Positions 17,311 through 25,180 of a DNA stretch of 39,738 nucleotides are shown in pieces. Position 1 is the stretch's first letter, and every line of letters begins with the position of its first letter. Source of the stretch: Bdellovibrio sp. (GTDB lineage Bacteria > Bdellovibrionota > UBA1018); contig JACPOE010000080.1 of NCBI GenBank assembly GCA_016185105.1, forward strand, positions 1 through 39,738, written 5' to 3'. The notes under the pieces are model-generated. The model saw only the letters and a list, made by a program, of their open reading frames with translations. It searched no databases and was not told the DNA's origin. Position numbers and translations under genes: made by a program.

Positions 17311-17339
17311 TTGACAAAGGGTGTTTACCTTTCTATACC
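17311..17339 (+). promoter_or_regulatory. Strong sigma70-type promoter of rpsA
   Basis: A perfect TTGACA at 17311-17316, a 17-base spacer and TATACC at 17334-17339. This is the best promoter in the window and would give a start near 17346 and a leader of about 110 bases, fitting a highly expressed ribosomal protein gene. Confidence 0.65.
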
Positions 17340-17350
17340 TAACCTCCACA

Positions 17351-17455
17351 ACGGAGTACTACAAGTCCGTATGATCGTGATGAGTGAGCTTTCATCATCG
17401 CTGCGTTGCAGTGGAGAAAGCCACTCCTGAGTAAAGAAAGGCCCGTAAATTAAAT
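17351..17455 (+). promoter_or_regulatory. Structured 5' leader of rpsA, candidate autoregulatory RNA
   Basis: Three consecutive small hairpins can be drawn: ACGGA/TCCGT (17351-17355 with 17366-17370), TGATGA/TCATCA (17378-17383 with 17392-17397), and AGTGG/CCACT (17410-17414 with 17421-17425). After them comes an AU-rich single-stranded stretch up to the ATG, with no proper Shine-Dalgarno site (GAAAG is 15 bases away). In E. coli the rpsA start region also folds into three hairpins, lacks a strong Shine-Dalgarno site and is repressed by S1 itself. The likeness is structural and by eye. Confidence 0.4.
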
Positions 17456-19303
17456 ATGGTAGGTAAGCAAACCACTGGAGCCGAGGCCTCCAAAAAGTCC
17501 CAGCCTCTTCCCAACAATCAAAGTTGGCCCAAAAACCAAAGCTGGATGAATGAATTTTCATCTGACACTGGTCCAGAAGAAACAAAACACCTTGCAGATG
17601 ATCAAGAAGAAAATTTTGCAGAGTTGTTTGAAGCTTCTCAAAGACAACAAGAAATTAAAGAAGGCGAAGTCGTAGACGGTACGGTTGTATCGGTCGGCTC
17701 AGAGTACGTCACTGTAGACATTGGCTACAAATGTGAAGGTCTGGTCCCCATTCAAGAGTTTAAGGACGCGCACGGTACAGCACACGTAGCAGTAGGCGAC
17801 GTGGTGAGCGTTTACTTGGAAAGAATGGAGATGGAAAATGGTTTCATGCTCTTGTCGAAAGACAAAGCTGAGATCATCCGCGCTTGGGACGAAATTTCTC
17901 AGGCTTGTGAAAAAGATCAGCTCGTCGAAGGAACCGTCATTGCTAAGGTCAAAGGCGGACTTTCGGTTGATATCGGCGTGAAGGCCTTCTTGCCTGGAAG
18001 TCAGATCGACACAAAACCTGTGAAGAATCTCGACAAATTTCTTGGTAAGAAACTTAAGTTTAAGATTATCAAATTCAACAAGAAACGTGGAAACATCGTT
18101 CTGTCTCGCCGAGCAGTAGTGGCTCAGGAACGTGAGCTTCAACGCGCGGAAACTCTAGCTAACCTCCAAGAGGGAGCAATTGTGACCGGTACCGTGAAGA
18201 ATATCACTGAGTACGGCGCCTTTATCGACTTAGGCGGTATGGACGGCTTGTTGCACATTACAGACATGTCCTGGGGCCGAATCAAGCATCCAAGTGAGCT
18301 TTTCGCTGTAGGCGATGAAATCAAGGTCAAGATTCTGAAGTATGACCGAGAAAAAGAACGCGTCTCTTTGGGCTTGAAACAGGTTTCTCCAAATCCATGG
18401 GATGAAGTTGAATACAAATTCCCAGTGGGCGTGAAAGTTAAAGGTAAGATCGTCAGTCTTAAAGACTACGGCGCATTTGTTGAGCTTGAAGATGGTATTG
18501 AAGGCCTCATTCACGTCTCCGAAATGTCTTGGACCGAGCGCGTGAAGCATCCTTCTAAGCTGATTAACGTCGGTGACGAAGTTGAATGTAAAGTTCTCGA
18601 AGTCGATTCCAAAAACAAGAGAATTAGCTTGGGCTTGAAACAGCTCCAGGAAAATCCTTGGGATGCATTGGAAATCAAGTATCCAGTTGGAACCATCGTT
18701 GAGGGCGACGTCAAGTCTGTCACTGATTTCGGTGTCTTCATTGACATCGGCATGGGCATTGATGGCTTGGTTCACATCAGCGACATCGCTTGGACAAAGA
18801 AATTTGCCCATCCTTCTGAGAAATTCAAGAAGGGCGATCATGTTCGCGCCGTGGTTCTCGGAATTGACAAACCCTCTGAGAAGTTCTCTTTGGGCATCAA
18901 GCAGCTTGAGCGCGATCCTTGGGAAAATATCAAATCCCGCTATCGCCAAGGTCAAGCTGTGGACGGCTTGGTCACCAAGCTAACCGACTTCGGTGCTTTT
19001 GTTGAGCTTGAAGAAGGTGTGGAAGGCTTGATCTATGTAAGCGAAATCGCTGATCATAGAATTGAGAAGCCCTCTGACATTCTCAAGGTTGACGACAAGG
19101 TTCGTGCCGAAATTCTATCCATTGAGCCTAAGGAACGCCGCATCGGCCTCTCCATTAAGCAATTGGGTCGTACCGAAGAGCGCGCTAACTACGATCAGTA
19201 TGTTGGTGAGCGTTCCAAGAAGACCTCAATGGGAGATATTCTTGGCGACAAGTTGAAAGCTGCTCTCAAAGGCGGCTCAGGCGGTAAAGACGACGAAAGC
19301 TGA
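17456..19303 (+). CDS. rpsA: 30S ribosomal protein S1
   Basis: Binds mRNA on the small ribosomal subunit and helps start translation of structured messages. Six S1 OB-fold repeats are visible, at about residues 68-136, 154-219, 240-308, 325-396, 411-483 and 498-569. Domains 3-6 show the typical G-A-F-V/I-D/E-L and G-L-I/L-H-I/V-S/T-(E/D)-(M/I) pattern; the first two are the divergent ribosome-binding type. At 615 aa it is longer than E. coli S1 (557). The extra length lies in a Gln/Asn/Ser-rich N-terminus of about 60 residues with a short repeat (NQSW twice) and in a flexible C-terminal tail. Codon choice looks more uniform than in neighbouring genes, as expected for high expression. It has its own promoter and terminators. 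Confidence 0.96.
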   Translation: MVGKQTTGAEASKKSQPLPNNQSWPKNQSWMNEFSSDTGPEETKHLADDQEENFAELFEASQRQQEIKEGEVVDGTVVSVGSEYVTVDIGYKCEGLVPIQEFKDAHGTAHVAVGDVVSVYLERMEMENGFMLLSKDKAEIIRAWDEISQACEKDQLVEGTVIAKVKGGLSVDIGVKAFLPGSQIDTKPVKNLDKFLGKKLKFKIIKFNKKRGNIVLSRRAVVAQERELQRAETLANLQEGAIVTGTVKNITEYGAFIDLGGMDGLLHITDMSWGRIKHPSELFAVGDEIKVKILKYDREKERVSLGLKQVSPNPWDEVEYKFPVGVKVKGKIVSLKDYGAFVELEDGIEGLIHVSEMSWTERVKHPSKLINVGDEVECKVLEVDSKNKRISLGLKQLQENPWDALEIKYPVGTIVEGDVKSVTDFGVFIDIGMGIDGLVHISDIAWTKKFAHPSEKFKKGDHVRAVVLGIDKPSEKFSLGIKQLERDPWENIKSRYRQGQAVDGLVTKLTDFGAFVELEEGVEGLIYVSEIADHRIEKPSDILKVDDKVRAEILSIEPKERRIGLSIKQLGRTEERANYDQYVGERSKKTSMGDILGDKLKAALKGGSGGKDDES

Positions 19304-19360
19304 TTTGCTTTCTGAGTTCCGTCTGATCTGGATCCTATGATCTGGATTTAAAACGATAGG

Positions 19361-19389
19361 GAGGGGGCTTAACAGCCCCCTCTTTTTTT
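19361..19389 (+). terminator. Rho-independent terminator of rpsA
   Basis: GAGGGGGC at 19361-19368, a 6-base loop, GCCCCCTC at 19375-19382, then seven T at 19383-19389. A perfect 8-bp stem followed directly by a T run. Confidence 0.92.
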
Positions 19390-19391
19390 AT

Positions 19392-19427
19392 GCCCCTCAC
19401 TCACGGAACGACGAGGGGCTTTTTTTT
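19392..19427 (+). terminator. Second, tandem rho-independent terminator
   Basis: GCCCCTC at 19392-19398, a 14-base loop, GAGGGGC at 19413-19419, then eight T at 19420-19427. It begins two bases after the first terminator's T run, so rpsA is closed by two terminators in series. Confidence 0.85.
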
Positions 19428-19484
19428 CGTTTCGTTTTCTCCTCCCGTGTTAACGTCAGCGTTAAACCAAAAGGGGGTCTTATT

Positions 19485-20480
19485 TTGGCTGAAAGCAAAA
19501 AATTGAGTCCGTTAGTGTGGATTTTGATTCTTTCTGGAGTCTTCTTTCTCCTTTTCTTGGCGGTTTCAGGAGCGTTTTTTTTAACGCAGTCAGGAGAGCC
19601 GAGCGGTCGGACCAAATCAGGCTTCTTTGGAGGATTGGGCGGAGGTGTCGGAGTTATTGAAATTAACGGAGTGATTCTTGACTCGAAAAAGACCCTAGAG
19701 AAATTAGAAAAGATGGAAGAAGACCCCGATGTGAAGGCGGTCGTTTTGCGGTTGAACTCTCCGGGGGGGGCTGTGGCTCCATCCCAGGAAATTTACGAGG
19801 CTGTGAAGTCCTTTAGTAAGCCCATTGTCACGTCAATGGCTTCGGTGGCCGCAAGCGGTGCTTATTACATTGCAGTCGGAACAAATCAGATTTTTGCAAA
19901 CCCTGGAACTCTGACGGGTTCAATTGGTGTTTTGATGGAGTTTGCTAGTCTCGAGAAGCTTTACGATTGGGCGAAAGTCAAAAGGTATGGAATTAAGGCT
20001 GGTAAGTTTAAAGATATGGGCTCCGAATTTCGAGAGCTGACTGAAGAGGAAAGAGACCTGATTCAGACAACCGTCGACGACATTATGATTCAATTTAGAA
20101 AAGCCGTTGCCCAGGGGCGGAATCTGAAAGACGAAAATTTAACTTCGGTGGCCGATGGACGCATCTTCACGGGACATCAAGCCCACAAGTTAAAACTCGT
20201 TGATAAGTTAGGGACCCTTTCTGACGCAATTCGCGAGGCAGCTCGGCTTGGAAAAATTAGCGGCAAGCCCAGAGTCATTCGCCATGAAAAGAAAAAGCGT
20301 TCAATTTTGGATCTCTTTGCTGATGACGATGAGGACGGTTTGAGCGGAGTTCCCGCTTCGAAGGTCGGTGTCTTTAACCTAGCGCAGATGGCACGACTCC
20401 TGGCTCCGGGGCTTGGCGCAGAGAACTTATTGGTAAAACCTGCTCTCGGTCCAGGGTTTTATTTGCTTTGGAACCCATAG
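19485..20480 (+). CDS. sppA: Signal peptide peptidase SppA (short, single-domain type)
   Basis: Membrane-bound serine peptidase (S49) that degrades released signal peptides. One N-terminal membrane helix (about residues 9-30) precedes the ClpP-like fold. Recognisable segments are GVIEINGVI, LRLNSPGGAV, and SVAASGAYYIA with the nucleophile serine in ASG. In KAGKFKDMGS the lysine serves as general base, as in the Bacillus SppA type. Its 331 aa fits the short family, not the 618-aa E. coli form. The TTG start is supported by AGGGGG 7 bases upstream. A run of eight G (19763-19770) lies inside the gene. rsmB follows after 20 bases. Confidence 0.92.
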   Translation: MAESKKLSPLVWILILSGVFFLLFLAVSGAFFLTQSGEPSGRTKSGFFGGLGGGVGVIEINGVILDSKKTLEKLEKMEEDPDVKAVVLRLNSPGGAVAPSQEIYEAVKSFSKPIVTSMASVAASGAYYIAVGTNQIFANPGTLTGSIGVLMEFASLEKLYDWAKVKRYGIKAGKFKDMGSEFRELTEEERDLIQTTVDDIMIQFRKAVAQGRNLKDENLTSVADGRIFTGHQAHKLKLVDKLGTLSDAIREAARLGKISGKPRVIRHEKKKRSILDLFADDDEDGLSGVPASKVGVFNLAQMARLLAPGLGAENLLVKPALGPGFYLLWNP

Positions 20481-20500
20481 AATTAAAGAAGGAATAGAAG

Positions 20501-21751
20501 ATGTCCAATGCTGTTCAGTACCCTCGGAGCCTAGCGGTTCAGGTGATTACTCGCGTTCTGTCCAAGGGCGAACCCCTGGATGATGTTTTAAACGAGCTAG
20601 GTGCCGGACTAGCCCCTACTCAGAATGCGTGGCTTCAGGAAGTCTGTTCAGGGGTGCTGCGGTGGAAGGGGCGATTGGATCTCGCACTGGACTCCCTGTC
20701 CCTTAAAAAGAAACCCTCCGGGTGGCTTCGGAAAGTCCTGCTGATGGGGGCCTACCAACTGATTGGCCAGGAGCGGACTCCGGCGGCCCTTGCAGCCAAT
20801 GAGACTGTCAGTCTAGTTCGAAAGAAAGAGGGGGCATTACCGGCGAAATTTGCAAATGCCCTTTTGAGAAGGCTGAGTGAGCAGTCGGTCGGCTGGAGGG
20901 ATCTCGCATTTCCACCGACGAATCGTGCGGCTCAGGCAAGCTGGGCAAGCTTACCTGATTGGATGTGGGACCGTTTGGTGAAGCAGCAAGGGGAGGAGTG
21001 GGCTCGCGCTTTTGCTACTGCTTGTCTAGAACGGCCGGTCCTTTGGTTGAGGGCTAAGAATGACTCCTGGAAGGCTCCAGATGGTGCCGAAAAGGGCCCG
21101 GTGTCATTTTCTTGGGCGTCAACAACAGGCGGCAATCCAACGCAGTTTTCTGGCTTCCGCGAAGGCGAGTTTATCATTCAGGATATTTCGAGCCAGATTC
21201 TCGTGTCGGAGATGGCTGGCATTGTCGCTGCCAATTCAAAAGACCCAAAGTCCATTCGAACATTGGACCTCTGTGCAGCACCAGGCGGGAAGGCAGTGGC
21301 TCTTTCTTGGTTAGGTTTTCAGGTGAGTGCGACGGATTTAGCACACAAAAGAATGAAACTTTTGCGAGACACTGTTGCGCGGACAGCACAGGCTATTCGA
21401 GTCGTTGATCGCGAAAGTGTTGCTTGGAATGAGCAGGATTGGATCTGGATTGATGCGCCCTGTACTGGAAGCGGACTAATTCGTCGGCATCCTGATGTTC
21501 GGTGGTTAAGAAAAGAATCAGATTTGAAAGCCTTGGCTGAGACTCAAGCCAAACTGCTTCAGGAGGCCTTTGAGAAAGCTCCAGCCGGCAGTTTTATTTC
21601 CTACTCGGTTTGCTCTGTTCTAGAGGAAGAAGGTCCTGCTCATCTTGAGGCTCTAGGACTAGTTCCGAATGTAGTCAGAACATGGAGCTTGGCCCCTCAT
21701 TTAGATTCTGGGGGGGACGGTTTTTGGGCGGTGCTTCTCAGAAAAAATTGA
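20501..21751 (+). CDS. rsmB: 16S rRNA m5C methyltransferase RsmB-like (Fmu/Sun)
   Basis: Methylates a cytosine (C967 in E. coli) of 16S rRNA using SAM. An N-terminal NusB-like helical domain (about 1-130) precedes a Rossmann methyltransferase domain. The SAM motif is LDLCAAPGGKAVAL (about 255-268). The release cysteine lies in DAPCTGSG (Cys321). The catalytic cysteine is in YSVCSVLEEEG (Cys371; the family usually has TCS). RRHPDVRW is also typical. The 416 aa is normal. A purine-rich GAAGGAATAGAAG precedes the ATG. It is probably co-transcribed with sppA. Confidence 0.92.
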   Translation: MSNAVQYPRSLAVQVITRVLSKGEPLDDVLNELGAGLAPTQNAWLQEVCSGVLRWKGRLDLALDSLSLKKKPSGWLRKVLLMGAYQLIGQERTPAALAANETVSLVRKKEGALPAKFANALLRRLSEQSVGWRDLAFPPTNRAAQASWASLPDWMWDRLVKQQGEEWARAFATACLERPVLWLRAKNDSWKAPDGAEKGPVSFSWASTTGGNPTQFSGFREGEFIIQDISSQILVSEMAGIVAANSKDPKSIRTLDLCAAPGGKAVALSWLGFQVSATDLAHKRMKLLRDTVARTAQAIRVVDRESVAWNEQDWIWIDAPCTGSGLIRRHPDVRWLRKESDLKALAETQAKLLQEAFEKAPAGSFISYSVCSVLEEEGPAHLEALGLVPNVVRTWSLAPHLDSGGDGFWAVLLRKN

Positions 21752-21842
21752 AAAATTTTTAGGGTTGGCTTGATTCAATGCAAACTTTTACATGATGCAT
21801 CTTGAATTTTGTGACTCTCTGCTTTCATACACGACTTCAGAT

Positions 21843-21858
21843 TGGCACACAGAATGCA
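21843..21858 (+). promoter_or_regulatory. Sigma54-type (-24/-12) promoter-like site
   Basis: TGGCAC at 21843-21848, six bases, then TGCA at 21855-21858. This fits the TGGCAC-N6-TGCW geometry of RpoN promoters and is preceded by the expected pyrimidine. The transcription start would be near 21869. No gene follows on this strand before the opposing gene, so it either drives a small RNA or is a chance match. Confidence 0.35.
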
Positions 21859-21868
21859 TTAGATAAAA

Positions 21869-22020
21869 GCAGGGCTACGAGTCGCAGTTGTGGCGCGGTA
21901 CGTATGTGGATGGGGGCGACAGTGGCCGTCAGTAAATACAACTTAGAATTCAATCATCGCCTACCTAGAACCGCTGGCCTCCGTGAGGGGGCCAGCCGGA
22001 ACCTTCGGCAAATCGGAAAG
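21869..22020 (+). ncRNA. Candidate structured small RNA
   Basis: A 10-bp stem (21973-21982 with 21987-21996, one G-T pair) is closed by the GNRA tetraloop GTGA. An additional long-range pairing, GTCGC at 21881-21885 with GCGAC at 21916-21920, is possible. The segment starts where a sigma54 transcript would begin and extends toward the 3' end of the opposing Rsm22-like gene. I could not match it to tmRNA, 6S, SRP, RNase P or a c-di-GMP riboswitch. Tentative. Confidence 0.2.
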
Positions 22021-22021
22021 T

Positions 22022-23212
22022 TTAGAATTCTTCTCGACCCTTGGAGAGTTTCACAACGTCTCCACGCCAAATGCGCACTCCGCTTGGGGGGTTCCACTTT
22101 CGGGCCTCATCGGGCTCACAAAGCAGGTGGGTTGCTTTTAGGCCTTGAGAAAGCGTATCGCTAATCACCCTACGTGCAGTTGCGGGTGGCAGTGGAGCCG
22201 GGTGGGAAGCCGATGCCACCCATAAATAAGAGAACTTAACCCACTGACGTTCCGAGCCTAGATTTTCTGAAAACCCTTTAAACCACTCTCCCGGAATTTT
22301 TGTTGGAACTGAAAAGTGGCACCAGTCCCTTCCTTCAGCAAGGGGGCAGTTTCCGGCGTGGAGACAAGGTCCCCAGATTCGCTGAGGTGTGTTTTCTATG
22401 CAATCGTTAGAAAAAAGCTCATTTCTGAGGCGGGATAGGTACTGCGAAGACTTGCGAGCTGCGGGCTCAACCATCAAGACACCACCGCCGGAAGCGCGAT
22501 CGATTAGGTCTGGCCAAAACGCTTCGCTCATTTGGGTTGGAACAGCAGACTCATTTAAAACATGTCCTAAAAAAGTCAATGAGAGCTCGTCAGGAAGACG
22601 AGAGGCCGATTTCCACCAGGGAAGTGTGCTGAGGTGGATCTCCACCTTGTCCCTGAGTTTGGGAAACTGATTACTAAGAGATTCAACAAGTTCTTTGCCG
22701 TCTTTCAGAATGTCAGATTGGGTATCGGACCAATAGAATTCAATTCTAGGGATTTCTCCCTTTTCATTTTCCAAAATCCAAAGAAGGAACGCCAGCGAGG
22801 CAGTTGCAGGACCGGCACCGATATCTGCAATTCTTAGGACTTTCTGCTCTCTGCCATGTTGCAATGCGGCTTTTAGTGCGCCTGGGTTAAGTTCAAAAAG
22901 GGTGAGAAACTTGGCAGCTTGGAGGGGCAAGAAATAGAGCAGGTACGCGCACCGGTATTTGGGATGATTAAAGTATGGAACCATCCCCTTAGGTCTTTCC
23001 TCGGTGAAAAGGTTCGATAGCTCTTCGATTCCTTTAAAAAAGAAGCGTGCGTCCTCTTTGCTAAAGGGCTTCTCTTTCCAGCTTTCCTTTGGGCTGTATT
23101 TCTTCTTAGCAGTAGCGGGGATGAGTTCATCTACAAACCAAGTCCATGCAGCTGGAAATCGAGATTGAATAACGCGAGGCGTAAAGTGACCAGGTTTCTT
23201 TGATTTCATCAT
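22022..23212 (-). CDS. Rsm22-family putative rRNA methyltransferase-like protein
   Basis: The 396-aa protein has a Rossmann methyltransferase core with the SAM-loop-like ADIGAGPATAS, then LTFLGHVLNE, and a C-terminal cysteine cluster GPCLHAGNCPLAEGRDWCHFS. These are the features of the Rsm22 family, known from mitochondrial small-subunit assembly; the bacterial members are poorly studied. The cysteines may hold an iron-sulfur cluster or zinc. I chose the start at 23212 (two consecutive ATG codons), preceded by AGGA 9 bases away; a longer reading to 23326 would overlap the divergent gene. It points toward rsmB, another rRNA methyltransferase gene. Confidence 0.82.
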   Translation of the reverse strand: MMKSKKPGHFTPRVIQSRFPAAWTWFVDELIPATAKKKYSPKESWKEKPFSKEDARFFFKGIEELSNLFTEERPKGMVPYFNHPKYRCAYLLYFLPLQAAKFLTLFELNPGALKAALQHGREQKVLRIADIGAGPATASLAFLLWILENEKGEIPRIEFYWSDTQSDILKDGKELVESLSNQFPKLRDKVEIHLSTLPWWKSASRLPDELSLTFLGHVLNESAVPTQMSEAFWPDLIDRASGGGVLMVEPAARKSSQYLSRLRNELFSNDCIENTPQRIWGPCLHAGNCPLAEGRDWCHFSVPTKIPGEWFKGFSENLGSERQWVKFSYLWVASASHPAPLPPATARRVISDTLSQGLKATHLLCEPDEARKWNPPSGVRIWRGDVVKLSKGREEF

Positions 23213-23233
23213 CTCATGATATCCTATTCGTTG

Positions 23234-23806
23234 ATGGCACGAGGACAGTTTACTAAACCGCCTATGTCGCTCCAGAAACCCGACCTTCAGGGGACTCTGA
23301 AGAAATCGATTTGGAACGACAGACACCCGCAGGTTTGGAGTTTTCTATGTCCTTTGTGTCGTGCCCAGCGGAAAGTTCCATTTCGTTCGAGGCCAGGTGG
23401 GGTGAGACAAGTCTCACAGGTGGTATTGACCGCAGTTTTTTTTACGATTTGTACATCGCCCTGGCTGGCATGGAAAGGGATAGTTTCAGTATTTCCTTTC
23501 TGGGCGGGCTTTGAGTTTATCTATCGTTGGAGGATGAGAGCGGCACTGCCCTGTCCTCATTGCGGTTTTGATCCTTACCTGTTCCTCATAGACGAAGACT
23601 GGGCCAAAAAAGAAGTCGAAGCTCATTGGCGTAAAAAGTTTGCGGACCACGGTATTCCCTACCCTGAAAAAGGGAAGCCTGCGGAGGGTGCCTCGCCGCC
23701 TGCATCTCCGCCTGGGCCTTCCCCTGAAGAAGCGGCTAAAGCCAGTAAAGGCCAAAAAGACTCGCCTGGCAGTGTCAGGGGCGAATCGATTCCTAAATCG
23801 CCTTGA
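23234..23806 (+). CDS. Membrane protein with two CxxC knuckles, unknown function
   Basis: About 190 aa. A first CPLC (residues 39-42) is followed by a basic stretch, two hydrophobic segments forming a probable hairpin through the membrane (about 60-100), then [14 protein letters not shown] (CPHC at 107-110). The segment after it is charged and ends GIPYP, followed by a Pro/Ala/Ser-rich disordered tail. The two CxxC pairs would sit on the same side of the membrane and could bind one zinc, like a split zinc ribbon. I do not recognise a named family. The start is uncertain (23216, 23234 or 23264; none has a good ribosome site). It is divergent from the Rsm22-like gene with almost no gap. Confidence 0.65.
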   Translation: MARGQFTKPPMSLQKPDLQGTLKKSIWNDRHPQVWSFLCPLCRAQRKVPFRSRPGGVRQVSQVVLTAVFFTICTSPWLAWKGIVSVFPFWAGFEFIYRWRMRAALPCPHCGFDPYLFLIDEDWAKKEVEAHWRKKFADHGIPYPEKGKPAEGASPPASPPGPSPEEAAKASKGQKDSPGSVRGESIPKSP

Positions 23807-23838
23807 CATCAGGCTTCGGTCAACGCTACTTCTTTGGC

Positions 23839-24366
23839 ATGTCTGTAAATAAAGTCATACTTGTAGGTCGTCTCGGCCAAAACCCGGAAGTTCGTTATAC
23901 CCCGTCTGGCGCAGCAGTTGCCAATTTCAGTGTAGCGACTAATGAAAGTTGGGTCGATAAGTCTGGACAAAAGCAAGAACGCACCGAATGGCATCGTGTG
24001 GTGGTCTGGGGAAAAACTGCAGAGAACTGTGGTCAATATTTGAGTAAGGGCCGTCAGGTTTATGTAGAAGGCCGACTGCAGACCCGCCAGTGGCAAGACA
24101 AAGACAATCAAACGAAGTATACGACTGAAGTTCAGGCTCAGACGGTCCAGTTTTTAGGGGGAAATGCTCCCGGAGTTGGCCAAGGAGCTGGGTCAGGGAT
24201 GGGTCCGAGTGGCTCTCCAGAGCGCTCAAACGGACCTGGTCGAGAGATGGGTGGTGGACATTCTCCTGCTGGTTTAGGCGGCATGGATTCTGGGATGTCT
24301 TCTGGATTTCCTGGCGCTGGGGGAATGCCTGAGCCTTCTTTCACTGAAGATGACATTCCATTTTGA
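23839..24366 (+). CDS. ssb: Single-stranded DNA-binding protein
   Basis: Coats single-stranded DNA in replication and repair and recruits partners through its C-terminal tip. The OB fold (about 1-112) starts [22 protein letters not shown] and includes [18 protein letters not shown] and [17 protein letters not shown] Gly/Pro/Ser-rich linker (about 113-165) leads to the acidic tip DDIPF, which is intact. Length 175 aa, as usual. The start at 23839 is the family start; a TTG frame upstream would add residues before the conserved beginning. There is no ribosome-binding site, and a TTGACA hexamer begins exactly 36 bases before the ATG. Confidence 0.96.
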   Translation: MSVNKVILVGRLGQNPEVRYTPSGAAVANFSVATNESWVDKSGQKQERTEWHRVVVWGKTAENCGQYLSKGRQVYVEGRLQTRQWQDKDNQTKYTTEVQAQTVQFLGGNAPGVGQGAGSGMGPSGSPERSNGPGREMGGGHSPAGLGGMDSGMSSGFPGAGGMPEPSFTEDDIPF

Positions 24367-24415
24367 GATCTAGAAAAATTGAATTCCAAGATTTTTATCG
24401 ATTGGGAAAGGCCCC

Positions 24416-25144
24416 GTGCGCACACTGATTATTATTCCGACGTATAACGAGAAGGAAAATATTCCCCTTTTACTTGAGGAAGTGATGAAGGTCACTCCCT
24501 CAGAAGTGGATGTTCTTGTCGTAGATGATGGGTCTCCGGATGGAACTGGCCAATTGGTTGACCAGATCGCCGCTCGGGAAAAGCGAGTCCACATTCTTCA
24601 CCGTGAAAAGAAGATGGGCCTGGGAACGGCCTATGTGAATGGCTTCAAATGGGGTATGGCGCGCGATTACCAAGTTTTTATCGAAATGGATGCCGACTTC
24701 TCCCATGATCCAAAATATTTGCCGGTAATGCTTCAGTCTCTTCTCACTCATGATGTTGCTATTGGGTCGAGGTATGTGCCTGGGGGCGGGACTGTAAATT
24801 GGGGTATTGGCAGGAAGATATTGAGTCGTGGGGGCAGTCTCTATTCTCGCCTGATCCTAGGCGCTAATATTCGGGATTTTACCGGCGGATTCAACGGCTG
24901 GAAAAGACAGGTCTTGATGTCTGTGGACTATCCCAGTCTCCGATCCGATGGCTACTCGTTTCAGATTGAACTCAAATACCGCGCATTTTTGAAAAAATTC
25001 GATATTCACGAGTTTCCGATTACCTTTGTAGATAGGAAAGTTGGCGCTTCCAAGATGAATCGACGGATTGTGATTGAGGCTCTAGGGCGCGTTTGGAGCT
25101 TTCGATGTCGATCTCATCAGAATCAATCCCTCCCTCCTGCTTGA
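24416..25144 (+). CDS. Polyprenol-monophosphomannose synthase-like glycosyltransferase (GT2)
   Basis: Resembles dolichol-phosphate-mannose synthase, which loads a sugar from a nucleotide donor onto a polyprenyl-phosphate carrier at the inner membrane. It shows LIIIPTYNEKENIPLLLEE, the metal/nucleotide motif VVDDGSPDGT (37-44), EMDADFSHDP (90-99, the DxD equivalent), and DFTGGFNGWKRQ. Its 242 aa ends soon after the catalytic domain with no membrane helix, so it is the soluble single-domain type. The GTG start is preceded by GGGAAAGG. The sugar and final acceptor are unknown. Confidence 0.87.
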   Translation: MRTLIIIPTYNEKENIPLLLEEVMKVTPSEVDVLVVDDGSPDGTGQLVDQIAAREKRVHILHREKKMGLGTAYVNGFKWGMARDYQVFIEMDADFSHDPKYLPVMLQSLLTHDVAIGSRYVPGGGTVNWGIGRKILSRGGSLYSRLILGANIRDFTGGFNGWKRQVLMSVDYPSLRSDGYSFQIELKYRAFLKKFDIHEFPITFVDRKVGASKMNRRIVIEALGRVWSFRCRSHQNQSLPPA

Positions 25145-25169
25145 CGGCAGTGGTGGGGTTCTTTAATAT
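25141..25169 (+). promoter_or_regulatory. Putative sigma70-type promoter
   Basis: TTGACG at 25141-25146, a 17-base spacer and TAATAT at 25164-25169. The predicted start is about 25175-25177, only a few bases before the ATG at 25181. It overlaps the stop codon of the preceding glycosyltransferase gene. Confidence 0.5.
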
Positions 25170-25180
25170 TCTAGATAAAG

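Larger units (their letters stand above)
21752..22021 (+). other. Gene-free interval between convergent genes (270 bases)
   Basis: No convincing coding frame is present; a plus-strand frame from 21802 has poor start context and runs into the opposing gene. The interval holds a sigma54-like site, the palindrome GATGCATC at 21794-21801, and a strong hairpin near its right end. No classical terminator for rsmB or for the opposing gene is visible. Confidence 0.6.

Noticed and set aside
17699..18142. Minus-strand open frame of 147 codons inside rpsA
   Set aside because: Same cause: an antisense shadow of a highly biased gene, with no supporting signals.
18230..18955. Open frame of 241 codons on the minus strand inside rpsA
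   Set aside because: It mirrors the strongly biased codons of rpsA and has no ribosome-binding site, no domain and no room of its own. The plus-strand frame is unmistakably S1.
21943..22030. Direct repeat TTAGAATTC at 21943-21951 and 22022-22030
   Set aside because: Only nine bases, one copy being the stop region of the Rsm22-like gene; most likely chance, not an attachment site.
21802..22164. Plus-strand open frame of 120 codons in the gap and into the opposing Rsm22-like gene
   Set aside because: No ribosome-binding site, composition unlike a protein gene (rich in Arg, Gly and Cys), and half of it is antisense to a well supported gene.
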